A DNA stretch of 48,470 nucleotides, taken from positions 1 through 48,470 of the forward strand of contig JAAGZL010000396.1 in the NCBI GenBank assembly GCA_024206335.1. The letters are read 5' to 3'. The notes below the pieces were generated by a model, which saw only the letters and a program-made list of their open reading frames with translations, was not told where the DNA came from and ran no database searches. A program made the position numbers and the translations under genes. The stretch is from Gammaproteobacteria bacterium. Lineage in GTDB: Bacteria > Pseudomonadota > Gammaproteobacteria > Chromatiales > Chromatiaceae. The stretch's first letter is position 1; each line of letters opens with the position of its first letter. Shown in pieces: positions 25,088-34,772 of the stretch.

Positions 25088-26244
25088 AGTATGTGGATGA
25101 GTTCAGAAGCCACGACCTGGCGCAGAAGCTGTCCAAAGATATCAGGCGTGAGGCCAATCCGGATCGCCACTACAATCTGATGGAGTTCTGTGGTGGTCAC
25201 ACCCACGCCATCTTCCGTTACGGCGTACAGAATCTGATGCCGCCAAACGTAAGGTTTGTGCATGGCCCGGGTTGCCCGGTCTGCGTGCTGCCCATCGGAC
25301 GGATTGATAACGCCATTGAGTTGGCGCAAAAACACGATGTGATCCTGTGCAGTTATGGTGACCTGTTGCGGGTGCCGGCCAGCGGTCGCAAGAGCCTGCT
25401 CAAGGTGAGTGCCGAGGGCGCCGATGTGCGCATGGTCTACTCCACCCAGGACGTGCTGAAGATTGCGCGCGAAAACCCGGATCGGGAGGTGGTGTTCTTT
25501 GCCATCGGCTTTGAGACCACCACCCCTCCCAGTGCGGTCGCCATCAAACAGGCAGAGGCGGAAGGGCTGAAGAACTTCAGTGTGTTCTGTAACCATGTGC
25601 TGACCCCGGCCGCGATCCAGAATATCCTGGAGTCGCCCGAGGTGCGGGAGATCGGCTCGGTCCTGATCGACGGCTTCTTTGGTCCCTCCCATGTCAGCTC
25701 CATCATTGGCAGTCAGCCCTATGAGTTCTTTGCCGAGGAGTACCAGCGGCCGGTGGTGATTGCAGGGTTCGAACCGTTGGATGTGATGCAGTCCACCCTG
25801 ATGTTGATACGCCAGCTGAATCAGGGGCGGCACGAGGTGGAGAATGAGTACACTCGCGTGGTCTCGCGTGAGGGTAACCGCAAGGCCCAATCCCTGGTGG
25901 CGGAGGTGTTGGAACTGCGGCGCAGCTTTGAGTGGCGCGGCCTGGGTCTGGTGCCATACAGCGCCCTGCAGATCAAAAAAACCTTTGCCGAATTTGATGC
26001 CGAGAAGAGATTCGATATACCAGAGAGCAGGGTGTTTGACGTTAAAGGGTGTGAGTGTCCCAGGATTTTGCGCGGGGTAAAAAGACCCACCGACTGCAAA
26101 CTGTTTGGCACTGTATGTACCCCGGAAAATCCCATGGGATCCTGTATGGTGTCATCGGAAGGTGCCTGTGCCGCCTACTGGAGCTATGGCCGTTTTTCAC
26201 AACCCAAATCGCAACCCAAAACTGAGCAGGAACCGGTGGTATGA
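25084..26244 (+). CDS. hypD: Hydrogenase maturation protein HypD
   Basis: The 386-aa protein has the three conserved cysteine motifs: EFCGGHTHAIFRYG, HGPGCPVCVLPIG, and near the C terminus a 4Fe-4S set (GCECPRILRG, DCKLFGTVCTPENPMGSCMVSSEGAC). FFAIGFETTTPP is also typical. HypD with HypC binds iron and accepts cyanide from HypE and the CO ligand. The start is GTG 25084, overlapping hypC; the stop overlaps hypE by 4 bases. Confidence 0.95.
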   Translation: MKYVDEFRSHDLAQKLSKDIRREANPDRHYNLMEFCGGHTHAIFRYGVQNLMPPNVRFVHGPGCPVCVLPIGRIDNAIELAQKHDVILCSYGDLLRVPASGRKSLLKVSAEGADVRMVYSTQDVLKIARENPDREVVFFAIGFETTTPPSAVAIKQAEAEGLKNFSVFCNHVLTPAAIQNILESPEVREIGSVLIDGFFGPSHVSSIIGSQPYEFFAEEYQRPVVIAGFEPLDVMQSTLMLIRQLNQGRHEVENEYTRVVSREGNRKAQSLVAEVLELRRSFEWRGLGLVPYSALQIKKTFAEFDAEKRFDIPESRVFDVKGCECPRILRGVKRPTDCKLFGTVCTPENPMGSCMVSSEGACAAYWSYGRFSQPKSQPKTEQEPVV

Positions 26245-27290
26245 GTGCAGATATGAAACGTTTCCCGGTTGGCTTGAATATCAGCGATGGCGTGGTGGAT
26301 ATGTCCCACGGCAGTGGTGGGCGCGCCATGGCCCAACTAATCGATGAGATATTTGTCAGGCAGTTTGATAATGACCTGTTGCGACAGGCCAATGATCAGG
26401 CGGCGTTTGATGTGCCGCCGGGCCGCATGGTGATGAGCACCGACGGCCATGTGATCTCGCCGCTATTTTTTCCTGGTGGGGATATCGGTTCCCTGGCGGT
26501 GCACGGTACGGTGAATGATGTGGCCATGTCCGGTGCCATACCACTCTATCTCTCCGCTGGTTTTATCCTGGAGGAGGGGTTCCCCCTGGCCGACCTGGAA
26601 CGGATTGTCATCAGCATGGGGCAGGCTGCGGTCGCCGCCGGGGTGCCGGTGGTAACCGGTGATACCAAGGTGGTGGAGCGGGGCAAGGGTGATGGCGTAT
26701 TCATCACCACCACCGGCGTGGGGGTGGTGCCGGAGGGGATCAATATCTCCGGTGATCTGGCGCGGCCCGGCGATGCCATCCTGGTCAACGGAACCATGGG
26801 TGATCACGGGGTGGCCATCATGTCCAGCCGGGAGAACCTGGAGTTTGAGACCAGCATAGAATCTGATTCTGCTGCCCTGCACACCCTGATTGCAGATATG
26901 GTCTCGGTAGCGCCGGAGATCCACTGTCTGCGTGATCCCACCCGTGGTGGCCTGGCCACTACCCTGAATGAACTGGCACAGCAATCCAGTGTCGGCATGA
27001 AGCTGATGGAGTCAGCGATCCCGGTGCGACCGGCGGTGAGGGCGGCCTGCGAGCTGTTGGGTTTGGACCCACTGTATGTGGCCAATGAGGGTAAGTTGAT
27101 CTGTATCTGTCCCCAGCAAGATGCACAACGTATTTTAGAGGTTATGCAGGCGCATCCACTGGGAGAGGAGGCGGCCATCATCGGCGAGGTGACCGAGGAC
27201 CAACATGGCTTTGTGCAGATGGAGACCAGCTTTGGCGGCAGCCGGGTGGTGGACTGGCTGGTGGGTGAACAGCTGCCGAGGATCTGTTAG
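26241..27290 (+). CDS. hypE: Hydrogenase maturation protein HypE
   Basis: The 349-aa PurM/ThiL-like ATPase has MSHGSGGRAMAQLI, STDGHVISPLFFPGGDIGSLAVHGTVND (the ATP/Mg loop), VVTGDTKVVERG and DPTRGGLATTLNE. It ends in PRIC, the C-terminal Cys that carries the thiocarboxamide, which is dehydrated to thiocyanate for the Fe-CN ligands. The carbamoyl group comes from HypF (36837-39152). The stop TAG overlaps the hypX start by one base. Confidence 0.96.
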   Translation: MSADMKRFPVGLNISDGVVDMSHGSGGRAMAQLIDEIFVRQFDNDLLRQANDQAAFDVPPGRMVMSTDGHVISPLFFPGGDIGSLAVHGTVNDVAMSGAIPLYLSAGFILEEGFPLADLERIVISMGQAAVAAGVPVVTGDTKVVERGKGDGVFITTTGVGVVPEGINISGDLARPGDAILVNGTMGDHGVAIMSSRENLEFETSIESDSAALHTLIADMVSVAPEIHCLRDPTRGGLATTLNELAQQSSVGMKLMESAIPVRPAVRAACELLGLDPLYVANEGKLICICPQQDAQRILEVMQAHPLGEEAAIIGEVTEDQHGFVQMETSFGGSRVVDWLVGEQLPRIC

Positions 27291-28996
27291 TGCGTATTTT
27301 GTTTCTAACCCACGCCTTCAACAGCCTGACCCAGAGGCTGTTCGTGGAGCTGCAGGAGCAGGGACATGAGGTGTCGGTGGAATTTGATATCCACGATGAG
27401 GTTAGCCTGCAGGCGGTGGAGCTGTACAAACCGGATCTGATCATCGCACCCTTTCTCAAGCGCGCCATCCCGGAGCAACTGTGGTGTAAGCATGTGTGTC
27501 TGGTGGTGCATCCAGGGGTTCGCGGCGACCGGGGTCCTTCAGCCCTGGACTGGGCCATCCTGAACCGGGAGCAGCGGTGGGGGGTGACGGTGCTTCAGGC
27601 CAATGCCGAGATGGATGCCGGTGATATCTGGGCCTTCAATGAGTTTAGGATGCGGGATGATACCAAGGCCAGCCTGTACCGGAATGAGGTTACCCAGGCC
27701 GCAGTGGATGCGGTGCTGAAGGCGGTGCAACGCTACCAGGGTGGTGAGTTCCGGCCGCAGCCACTGGATTACAGTGATTCTGAAATTCATGGTCAACTGC
27801 GCCCGCTGCTGCAGCAGTCGGAGCGGGCAATCGACTGGCAGCGGGATGACACCCAGACCGTCCTGACCAAGATTCGTAGCGCCGATGGATTCCCCGGTGT
27901 ACGTGACCAGCTATATGGGCGGGAGCTGTTTCTGTATGACTCCCATGCAGAGTCCAAACTCACAGGTGAGCCGGGAGCGGTGATCGCCCGCTGTGGCGGT
28001 GCCATCTGTCGCGCCACCGTGGATGGTGCGGTATGGATTGGCCATCTGCGGGATAAGCAGGCAGCCCATCCGTTCAAGCTGCCAGCCAGCATGCTGCTGG
28101 AAAATGAAATTACCGATACTCCAGAGATCGAGCCCGGCCCCGATAGTGGCTATCGTGATATCTGGTATGAAGAGCGGGGTGATGTGGGCTATCTGCATTT
28201 TCCCTTCTATAACGGCGCCATGGGGACAGAGCAGTGCGTACGTCTGCGACAGAAATATAGAGAGGCGTGTCAGCGTGACACCAAGGTGATTGTACTGATT
28301 GGTGGACCCAACTACTGGTCCAATGGCATGCATCTGAACCTGATCGAGGCGGCGGAGAGTCCGGCCGATGAGTCCTGGCGCAATATCAATGCCATGGATG
28401 ATCTGGCCCTTGAGATCATCAATACCCAATCCCATCTCACCGTGGCCGCCATGCAGGGCAACGCTGGCGCCGGTGGTGTATTCCTGGCCCGTAGCTGTGA
28501 CGAGGTGTGGGCGCGTAGCGGGGTTATTCTCAACCCGCACTACAAGGATATGGGTAATCTGTATGGTTCAGAATACTGGAGCTACCTGTTGCCCCGGTAT
28601 GTCGGTGAAGAGAGTGCCGAATGGATTACCCAGGCGCGTCTGCCCATCTCCACCACTGAGGCGCAACAGTTGGGACTGGTCAATGGGGTGTTCGAACGGA
28701 GTGTGGACGGGTTTGTGTCCGAGACCAAATTGCGGGCCACCGCCCTGGCAGATGCTGCCGCCTATGCCGCTCGTCTGAACTCCAAGGCCAGAAGCCGGGC
28801 TACCGATGAGGCGCATAAACCATTGCAAAACTACCGGGATGAGGAGCTGGAAAATATGTGGCTAAACTTTTACGGCTTCGATCCCAGCTATCACGTTGCC
28901 AGGTATAACTTTGTTTACAAGATCCCGAAGTCGCGCACGCCCATGACCATAGCGCGCCATCGCCGGATAACCGAAAACCTGCGGAGGGTATCATGA
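27290..28996 (+). CDS. hypX: HypX/HoxX, CO-ligand synthesis protein
   Basis: The 568-aa protein has two parts. The N-terminal half resembles formyl-THF transferases (ILFLTHAFNSLTQRLFVEL, VVHPGVRGDRGPSALDWAI). The C-terminal half is enoyl-CoA hydratase-like (VIVLIGGPNYWSNGMHLN, AAMQGNAGAGGVFLARSCDEVWA). HypX makes the CO ligand of the NiFe site from formyl-THF through formyl-CoA when O2 is present. It is usual in aerobic hydrogen oxidisers and absent from strict anaerobes and E. coli. The start is GTG 27290; its end overlaps hupR by 4 bases. Confidence 0.94.
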   Translation: MRILFLTHAFNSLTQRLFVELQEQGHEVSVEFDIHDEVSLQAVELYKPDLIIAPFLKRAIPEQLWCKHVCLVVHPGVRGDRGPSALDWAILNREQRWGVTVLQANAEMDAGDIWAFNEFRMRDDTKASLYRNEVTQAAVDAVLKAVQRYQGGEFRPQPLDYSDSEIHGQLRPLLQQSERAIDWQRDDTQTVLTKIRSADGFPGVRDQLYGRELFLYDSHAESKLTGEPGAVIARCGGAICRATVDGAVWIGHLRDKQAAHPFKLPASMLLENEITDTPEIEPGPDSGYRDIWYEERGDVGYLHFPFYNGAMGTEQCVRLRQKYREACQRDTKVIVLIGGPNYWSNGMHLNLIEAAESPADESWRNINAMDDLALEIINTQSHLTVAAMQGNAGAGGVFLARSCDEVWARSGVILNPHYKDMGNLYGSEYWSYLLPRYVGEESAEWITQARLPISTTEAQQLGLVNGVFERSVDGFVSETKLRATALADAAAYAARLNSKARSRATDEAHKPLQNYRDEELENMWLNFYGFDPSYHVARYNFVYKIPKSRTPMTIARHRRITENLRRVS

Positions 28997-30477
28997 ACCG
29001 GCTACCTACTATTTTGATTTTGGATGATGAGTTGCGCAGCCTGGAGACGTTGCAGCGCATTCTGGAAGAGGATTTTGATGTAAAGACCGCCGCCACTGCC
29101 GAGCAGGCCGAAACAATCCTGCAACGGGAGTGGGTGGAGATAATCCTGTGCGATCAACGCATGCCCGAGATCACTGGGGTGGAGTTTTTGAAGCAGGTGC
29201 GGGAGCAGTGGCCAGATGTTATCCGCATGATCATCTCCGGTTATACCGACTCTGAGGATATCATCAGTGCGGTAAACGAGGCCGGCATCTACCAGTACAT
29301 CACCAAGCCCTGGCACCCGGACAACCTGATCATGACGCTGAAGAATGCGCATCAGTTGTTTGAACTGCAACGTCAGAATGAGGCGCTGTCGGTGGAGTTG
29401 AAAAAGACCCCGGCCCAGCTGGATGAGTCCCTGGCCAAGAAGCGGGCCAAGCTGAAACAGAACTACCGCTGTGATGATGGCATCGTGCGCATGCCCGACA
29501 GCTGCATGAACCGGGTGTGTGAGAAGATCCTGCGGGTTGCACCCTATGATGTCTCGGTGCTGCTGGCCGGTGAGTCCGGGACCGGCAAGGAGCTGGCCGC
29601 GCGTGCTCTGCACTACAACAGCCTGCGTTGCGACGAGCCGTTTGTGGCAGAGAACTGTGGTGCACTACCGGATGAGCTGTTGGAGAGTGAACTGTTTGGT
29701 TATAAGCGTGGCGCCTTCACCGGAGCGGTGGAGGATCACATGGGCCTGTTTGAACGCGCCAATGGCGGCACGGTATTTCTGGATGAGATTGGTGAGGTAT
29801 CGGCTGCGTTTCAGGTAAAGCTGCTGCGGGTGTTGCAGGAGGGAGAGATCAGACCGCTTGGAAGCGGGCGCACCCGGGAGGTGGATGTACGCATTATCGC
29901 CGCCACCAATAAAGACCTGGAGGCGGAGGTGCGAGCCGGGCGCTTTCGTGAAGACCTCTATTATCGACTGGCCACCATGACCATCCATCTGCCGCCACTG
30001 CGTGAGCGTAAGGCAGATATCCCGCTGCTGGCCAACAGCTTGTTGGATAGCGCCATGCAGAACCTGGGCAAGAAGGCGAAGGGCTTCACCGAGGAGGCCC
30101 TGGTGTGCATGCAGGCCTATCACTGGCCGGGTAATGTGCGTGAACTGCAGAACGAGGTGCGTTACATGCTGGTGATGAGTGGCGATGAGGAGCTGGGCGC
30201 TGATCTGCTGACCCCCAGGGTACTGCGCGCCCTGCCGGAAGATGAGGCCCCGGTGCTGGAAAATCTGGCCGGCCTGGACGGCTCACTCAAGGAACGGGTG
30301 GAGACCCTGGAGGTGCACATCCTGAAAGAGGCGCTGATCCGGCATCGCTGGAACAAGAGTCGTGCAGCCAAAGAGCTTGGGCTCTCCAGGGTCGGATTGC
30401 GCAGCAAACTGGAACGCTATGGACTTGAGCAGATTGGTTATATCTCGGCGGATGCAAAGGTGGACACAGGACGCTAA
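28993..30477 (+). CDS. hupR: Hydrogenase transcriptional activator HupR/HoxA
   Basis: The 494-aa NtrC-family regulator has a receiver domain (Asp54 in IILCDQRMPEITG, Lys105 in ITKPW) and a linker to about 160. The AAA+ domain has Walker A GESGTGKE (193-200), intact GAFTGA (240-245) and GGTVFLDEIGEV. A Fis helix-turn-helix ends the protein (KSRAAKELGLSRVGLRSKL). HupR/HoxA proteins are known to activate in the unphosphorylated form; the kinase HupT switches them off without H2. Expected targets are the sigma-54 promoters at 14860 and 22309. Confidence 0.93.
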   Translation: MNRLPTILILDDELRSLETLQRILEEDFDVKTAATAEQAETILQREWVEIILCDQRMPEITGVEFLKQVREQWPDVIRMIISGYTDSEDIISAVNEAGIYQYITKPWHPDNLIMTLKNAHQLFELQRQNEALSVELKKTPAQLDESLAKKRAKLKQNYRCDDGIVRMPDSCMNRVCEKILRVAPYDVSVLLAGESGTGKELAARALHYNSLRCDEPFVAENCGALPDELLESELFGYKRGAFTGAVEDHMGLFERANGGTVFLDEIGEVSAAFQVKLLRVLQEGEIRPLGSGRTREVDVRIIAATNKDLEAEVRAGRFREDLYYRLATMTIHLPPLRERKADIPLLANSLLDSAMQNLGKKAKGFTEEALVCMQAYHWPGNVRELQNEVRYMLVMSGDEELGADLLTPRVLRALPEDEAPVLENLAGLDGSLKERVETLEVHILKEALIRHRWNKSRAAKELGLSRVGLRSKLERYGLEQIGYISADAKVDTGR

Positions 30478-30479
30478 CC

Positions 30480-31841
30480 ATGGGCAAAGGAAGTGAAGAG
30501 ACCAGCGCCAGCCTGATTGATCAGGCCGGGGTAACCCAGTCATTGGAGCTTACACCCTCCACCGAGAGCGCCTGGATTGAGGTGATCCACAAGATGGATT
30601 CGGTGTATGCCGATCTGGTGCACTATCAGGTAGAACTGGAACAGAAGAACTCAGCACTGGAAGAGGCGCAGCAGTTTATTGGCAGTGTGCTCTCATCCAT
30701 TACCGATGTCTTGATCGTGTGTGATACCGAGGGCGATATTCTACAGATCAATCCGGCCCTGGAGAATCTCACTGGCAAGAGCACGGAGACCTTTGTGAAC
30801 AGCCCTATCAGTGAGGTGTTCAGCGCAGAGTCAGCCGAGATGGTGGACCAGTTCCCGGAGAAGATGCGCCAGGGCTCACTGGTAGACTGCGAGGTAAGCA
30901 TCCGCTGTGCTGACGGTTCTGGCGCTCCTCTGGCCATGAACTGCACCCCGCGTTATAACCGTGATGGTGGTCTGGACGGCATCGTGCTTATCGGCCGTCC
31001 GGTGGGGGAGCTGCGCCGTGCCTACGAGGAGTTGAATCGCACTCATATGGAGTTGAAACAGACCCAGCAACAACTGGTGCACTCCGAGAAGATGGCGGCG
31101 CTGGGTCGCCTGGTGGCCGGGGTGGCTCATGAGCTGAACAACCCCATAAGTTTTGTGTTGGGTAACATGTTTGCCTTCCGGCGCAACGGCAACCGTCTTA
31201 TCGAATATATCTCTGCAGTGGATCATCACAGCGGGGATCCGCAAACCCTGCGCAAGTTGCGCCAGAAGCTAAAGATAGATCACATCATCAAAGATATGTA
31301 TCCGCTGATCGATGGCACTATGGAGGGGGTGGAGCGGGTCAGTGATATTGTGCAGGATCTGCGCCGTTACTCCGGTAGCCAGAAAGAGGAGCTGGTACGC
31401 TTTGAGTTGGTCCCGGTAATCCGCAAGGCAGCCAATTGGGTGATCAAGGCCAGCCGTATCAAGCCCGAGGTGAACTATCAACTGCTGGAGGGGCTGGAGA
31501 TCAAGGCAAGTTCCGGGCAGGTTCATCAGATATTGGTGAACCTGGTGCAGAATGCCGTGGATGCCATGTCAGATCAGGCGCAGCCGGAGCTGACCCTGGC
31601 CTGTGAGGTTGTGGCTGATGAGATAAAGATCCATGTGATGGATCGGGGGCCGGGGATAGCGCAGCAGGATCTGGCGCGCATCTTCGATCCATTCTTCACC
31701 AGTAAGCCAGTGGGCCAGGGTACCGGTCTTGGACTGTATATTAGTTACGGTCTGGCGCGTGATCTTGGTGGGGAGCTGATGGTAGCAAACCGTACAGAGG
31801 GCGGGGCGGTGTTTACCCTCTCCCTGCCGGCGCAGAGATAG
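30480..31841 (+). CDS. hupT: Hydrogenase sensor histidine kinase HupT/HoxJ
   Basis: The 453-aa cytosolic kinase lacks membrane helices. A PAS domain covers about 64-172 (DVLIVCDTEGDILQINPALENLTG), followed by a coiled coil (about 176-202). The H-box GVAHELNNPISFVL has His217, the N-box is LVNLVQNAVDAM, and the ATPase boxes are DRGPGIA, FDPFFTSKPVGQGTGLGL. HupT/HoxJ forms a complex with the regulatory hydrogenase through its N-terminal part and phosphorylates HupR when H2 is absent. It starts 2 bp after hupR and 9 bp before hupU. Confidence 0.93.
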   Translation: MGKGSEETSASLIDQAGVTQSLELTPSTESAWIEVIHKMDSVYADLVHYQVELEQKNSALEEAQQFIGSVLSSITDVLIVCDTEGDILQINPALENLTGKSTETFVNSPISEVFSAESAEMVDQFPEKMRQGSLVDCEVSIRCADGSGAPLAMNCTPRYNRDGGLDGIVLIGRPVGELRRAYEELNRTHMELKQTQQQLVHSEKMAALGRLVAGVAHELNNPISFVLGNMFAFRRNGNRLIEYISAVDHHSGDPQTLRKLRQKLKIDHIIKDMYPLIDGTMEGVERVSDIVQDLRRYSGSQKEELVRFELVPVIRKAANWVIKASRIKPEVNYQLLEGLEIKASSGQVHQILVNLVQNAVDAMSDQAQPELTLACEVVADEIKIHVMDRGPGIAQQDLARIFDPFFTSKPVGQGTGLGLYISYGLARDLGGELMVANRTEGGAVFTLSLPAQR

Positions 31842-31850
31842 GGTGGCGCT

Positions 31851-32867
31851 ATGGCTGACCAGGCACAAAAACTGAATCTACTCTGGTTGCAGTCCGGTGG
31901 TTGTGGTGGCTGCTCCATGTCGCTGTTGAATGCTGAGGCACCAGATCTGTTTACGGCCATGGATAGCGCCGGTATCCATCTGCTGTGGCATCCCAGTCTT
32001 AGTGAACAGAGTGGTCAGGAGATGCGCACTATCCTGCAATCCATTGTTGATGGTGAGACCCAACTGGATATCCTGTGTCTGGAAGGCTCGGTAATCCAGG
32101 GGCCTGATGGGAGCGGTGGTTTTCATCGTATGTCAGGAGATGGGCGTCCCATGCGGGACTGGATCCATAGATTGGCGCAGCAGGCGGAACAGGTGCTGGC
32201 CGTGGGTAGTTGCGCCGCCTTTGGTGGCATCACCTCCGCCGGCGGTAATCCTGGTGAGGCCTGCGGTTTGCAGTATGACGGGGCAAAGCCGGGTGGTCTG
32301 CTGGGTGAGGGGTTTCACAGTCGGTCCGGTCTGCCAGTGGTCAATATTGCTGGTTGTCCCACACACCCCAACTGGGTGGTGGATACCCTGTTGCAGATTG
32401 CGCAGGGTGAGATGAATCTGACCGAATTGGATGAGCTGAATCGCCCCCGTAGTTATGCGGATCATCTGGTGCATCATGGCTGTCTGCGCAATGAATACTA
32501 TGAGTTCAAGGCCAGTGCCGAGAAGCCATCTGACCTGGGTTGCCTGATGGAGCATCTGGGGTGTCTTGGCACCCAGGCCCACGCCGATTGCAACACCCGG
32601 CTGTGGAATGGTGAGGGCTCCTGCCTGCGTGGTGGTTACGCCTGTATCAACTGTACCGCCGCCACATTTGAAGAGCCGGGGCACAGCTTCAATCAAACTC
32701 CAAAGATTGCCGGTATCCCGGTGGGTCTGCCCACCGACATGCCCAAAGCCTGGTTTGTGGCCCTGGCCTCCCTCTCCAAGGCCGCAACCCCGGCACGCCT
32801 GAAGCAGAATGCACACTCAGATCATATCCAGGTTGCCCCTGGAGACAGAACCAAGGAGAAGCCATGA
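31851..32867 (+). CDS. hupU: Regulatory (H2-sensing) hydrogenase small subunit HupU/HoxB
   Basis: The 338-aa protein starts directly with NLLWLQSGGCGGCSMSLLN and has no Tat signal, so it stays in the cytosol. Further cluster ligands are in VGSCAAFGGI, NIAGCPTHPNW, VHHGCLRNEYYE, DLGCLMEHLGCLG and ACINC. This set is typical of group 2 sensory hydrogenases. It has no C-terminal anchor. It overlaps hupV by 4 bases and follows its partner kinase gene. Confidence 0.93.
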   Translation: MADQAQKLNLLWLQSGGCGGCSMSLLNAEAPDLFTAMDSAGIHLLWHPSLSEQSGQEMRTILQSIVDGETQLDILCLEGSVIQGPDGSGGFHRMSGDGRPMRDWIHRLAQQAEQVLAVGSCAAFGGITSAGGNPGEACGLQYDGAKPGGLLGEGFHSRSGLPVVNIAGCPTHPNWVVDTLLQIAQGEMNLTELDELNRPRSYADHLVHHGCLRNEYYEFKASAEKPSDLGCLMEHLGCLGTQAHADCNTRLWNGEGSCLRGGYACINCTAATFEEPGHSFNQTPKIAGIPVGLPTDMPKAWFVALASLSKAATPARLKQNAHSDHIQVAPGDRTKEKP

Positions 32868-34312
32868 GTCGCCGCATCATTGGGCCCTTTAACCGGGTTG
32901 AGGGTGATCTTGAAGTTCAGTTGGATATGGAAGATGACCGGGTGACTGGGGCCAGGGTGGTTACTCCGCTCTATCGCGGTTTTGAACAGATCCTACAGGG
33001 TAAAGACCCGATGGATGCCCTGGTATACGTGCCACGTATCTGTGGCATCTGCTCGGTTGCGCAATCCATGGCGGCGGCCAATGCACTGGCCCACGTGCAG
33101 GGCATAGAGGTGCCGCACAATGGTGAACTGGCCGGTAATCTGATCCTGGCCAGTGAAAATGCAGCCGATCATCTGGCCCATTTTTACCTGTTCTTCATGC
33201 CGGACTTTGCCCGGGAGATCTACTCTAAAGAACCATGGTTTCCTGCTGCTGTCGAGCGGTTCAAGGCGGTGGATGGATCGGCCACCAGAGAGGTCCTCCC
33301 AGCGCGCGCCCAGTTCATGCATCTGATGGGGCTGCTGGCTGGCAAGTGGCCACACAGTCTGGCACTGCAGCCTGGTGGCACCACCCGTGCGGTGGAGATC
33401 CAGGAGAAGGGCAGGATACAGATGATTCTGTTTGGGTTTAGACAGTTCCTGGAACAGACTCTGTTTGGTGACACCATCGAAAATGTGATCAACCTGGATT
33501 CGGTGGCGGCCCTGGAGGCCTGGACACAACAGGCTGCCCCAACCAGCAGCGACTTCCGCCACTTTTTGCACATTGCCGATGCCCTGGATCTGCACGCCAT
33601 GGGACAAGCACATGATCGCTTCATGAGCTTCGGTGTTTATCCGGAACAGGGCGGAAGGCTGTTTGTTCCCGGTGTGTGGGATGGGGAGTTAGGCAAGCTG
33701 GATCAACAGATGATCAGCGAAGATATTAGTCATAGCTGGATGCATTATCAGAATGAACCAAAGCACCCATATGATGGCGTGACCCTGCCATCGGCAGATG
33801 AGAAAGGTGGCTATACCTGGTGCAAGGCCCCGCGTCTGGATGGCAAGGTAGTGGAGGTGGGTGCACTGTCACGCCAGTTGGTGAATGGTCACCCCCTGAT
33901 TCGGGAGCTGGTGGCGCAAAACGGAGGTAACGTCAGAAACAGGGTGGTTGCAAGGGTCATGGAGATCGGCCTGCTGCTGGTTGCCATGGAGGAGTGGACT
34001 AATCAGCTACGTCCAAAAGAGCCGTTTTGTCACCACCTTGCAATGCCGGATGAGGCTCAGGGATTCGGTATGATTGAAGCGGCCCGTGGCAGCCTTGGCC
34101 ACTGGCTGAAGGTCAAGAATGGCCGCATCCTTAACTACCAGATCATCTCCCCCACCACCTGGAACTTTTCACCGCGCGATGCCAAGGAGGTGCCTGGGGC
34201 GCTGGAGCAGGCGCTGGTCAATGCGCCGGTGCGAGCAGGGGAACAAGACCCGGTTTCAGTACAGCATATCGTAAGGTCGTTTGACCCTTGCATGGTATGC
34301 ACGGTGCATTAG
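32864..34312 (+). CDS. hupV: Regulatory (H2-sensing) hydrogenase large subunit HupV/HoxC
   Basis: The 482-aa protein has RICGICSVAQSMAA and ends exactly at SFDPCMVCTVH followed by the stop. The C-terminal extension cleaved in catalytic enzymes is missing, as known for HupV/HoxC, so no protease step is needed. FNRVEGDLEVQLD is the N-terminal signature. With HupU it binds H2 and controls the HupT kinase. It is the last gene before the inserted island. Confidence 0.95.
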   Translation: MSRRIIGPFNRVEGDLEVQLDMEDDRVTGARVVTPLYRGFEQILQGKDPMDALVYVPRICGICSVAQSMAAANALAHVQGIEVPHNGELAGNLILASENAADHLAHFYLFFMPDFAREIYSKEPWFPAAVERFKAVDGSATREVLPARAQFMHLMGLLAGKWPHSLALQPGGTTRAVEIQEKGRIQMILFGFRQFLEQTLFGDTIENVINLDSVAALEAWTQQAAPTSSDFRHFLHIADALDLHAMGQAHDRFMSFGVYPEQGGRLFVPGVWDGELGKLDQQMISEDISHSWMHYQNEPKHPYDGVTLPSADEKGGYTWCKAPRLDGKVVEVGALSRQLVNGHPLIRELVAQNGGNVRNRVVARVMEIGLLLVAMEEWTNQLRPKEPFCHHLAMPDEAQGFGMIEAARGSLGHWLKVKNGRILNYQIISPTTWNFSPRDAKEVPGALEQALVNAPVRAGEQDPVSVQHIVRSFDPCMVCTVH

Positions 34313-34390
34313 CTACAAGTGATTGAAATGCAGCAGGTTAAAATCTTCTACCATATATCTACTACATATCTACGAAATATGACTCCAGTT

Positions 34391-34695
34391 TCAGACCTTC
34401 AACGTGGCCCATTCTGCACCTCTCTCGTTATGGTGTTTGTAGGCATGAGACTGATGACTGTGACCCAATAAAGTCTTGTCATCTACATCCTGCTCCTTGT
34501 ATGTACGCTCTGTTAGAGATCGCATTTCGTGGAAGGATGGTGGTTTCTTATTTGGATGACATTCGTTATCCGTTTTTCTTAGTGCACACCTAAATTTATT
34601 ACTCGGTGTTTTAGATCGAACCTTGTTCCCTGGTTTGACTTGACCACTATAGCCTTGTTATCTGTAATTACACGGCGCCGATCATAAGTGGTTCC
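34391..34695 (-). pseudogene. Decayed lambda-type integrase, C-terminal remnant
   Basis: Translation of the minus strand gives two overlapping frames that join into an integrase C terminus. From about 34695 one frame reads RRVITDNKAIVVKSNQGTR and ends with a stop at 34579-34581. The +1-shifted frame from there reads PPSFHEMRSLTERTYKEQ, then LLGHSHQSHAYKHHNERG and AEWATLKV, ending at the TGA 34391-34393. The HxxR box (HEMR), the LLGH box and the tyrosine (AYKHH) line up with the end of phage lambda integrase. No start and no N-terminal half are visible, so it is a relic. The remainder of the 554-bp gap 34313-34866 holds only the operator-like repeats before the antitoxin gene. Confidence 0.75.
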
Positions 34696-34772
34696 AATAG
34701 AGGGTGGTTATAGAGGTGTTGTCTTTCCTTTATGCATGCATGAAGCGTACAAAATATATGCTTGTACATTAA

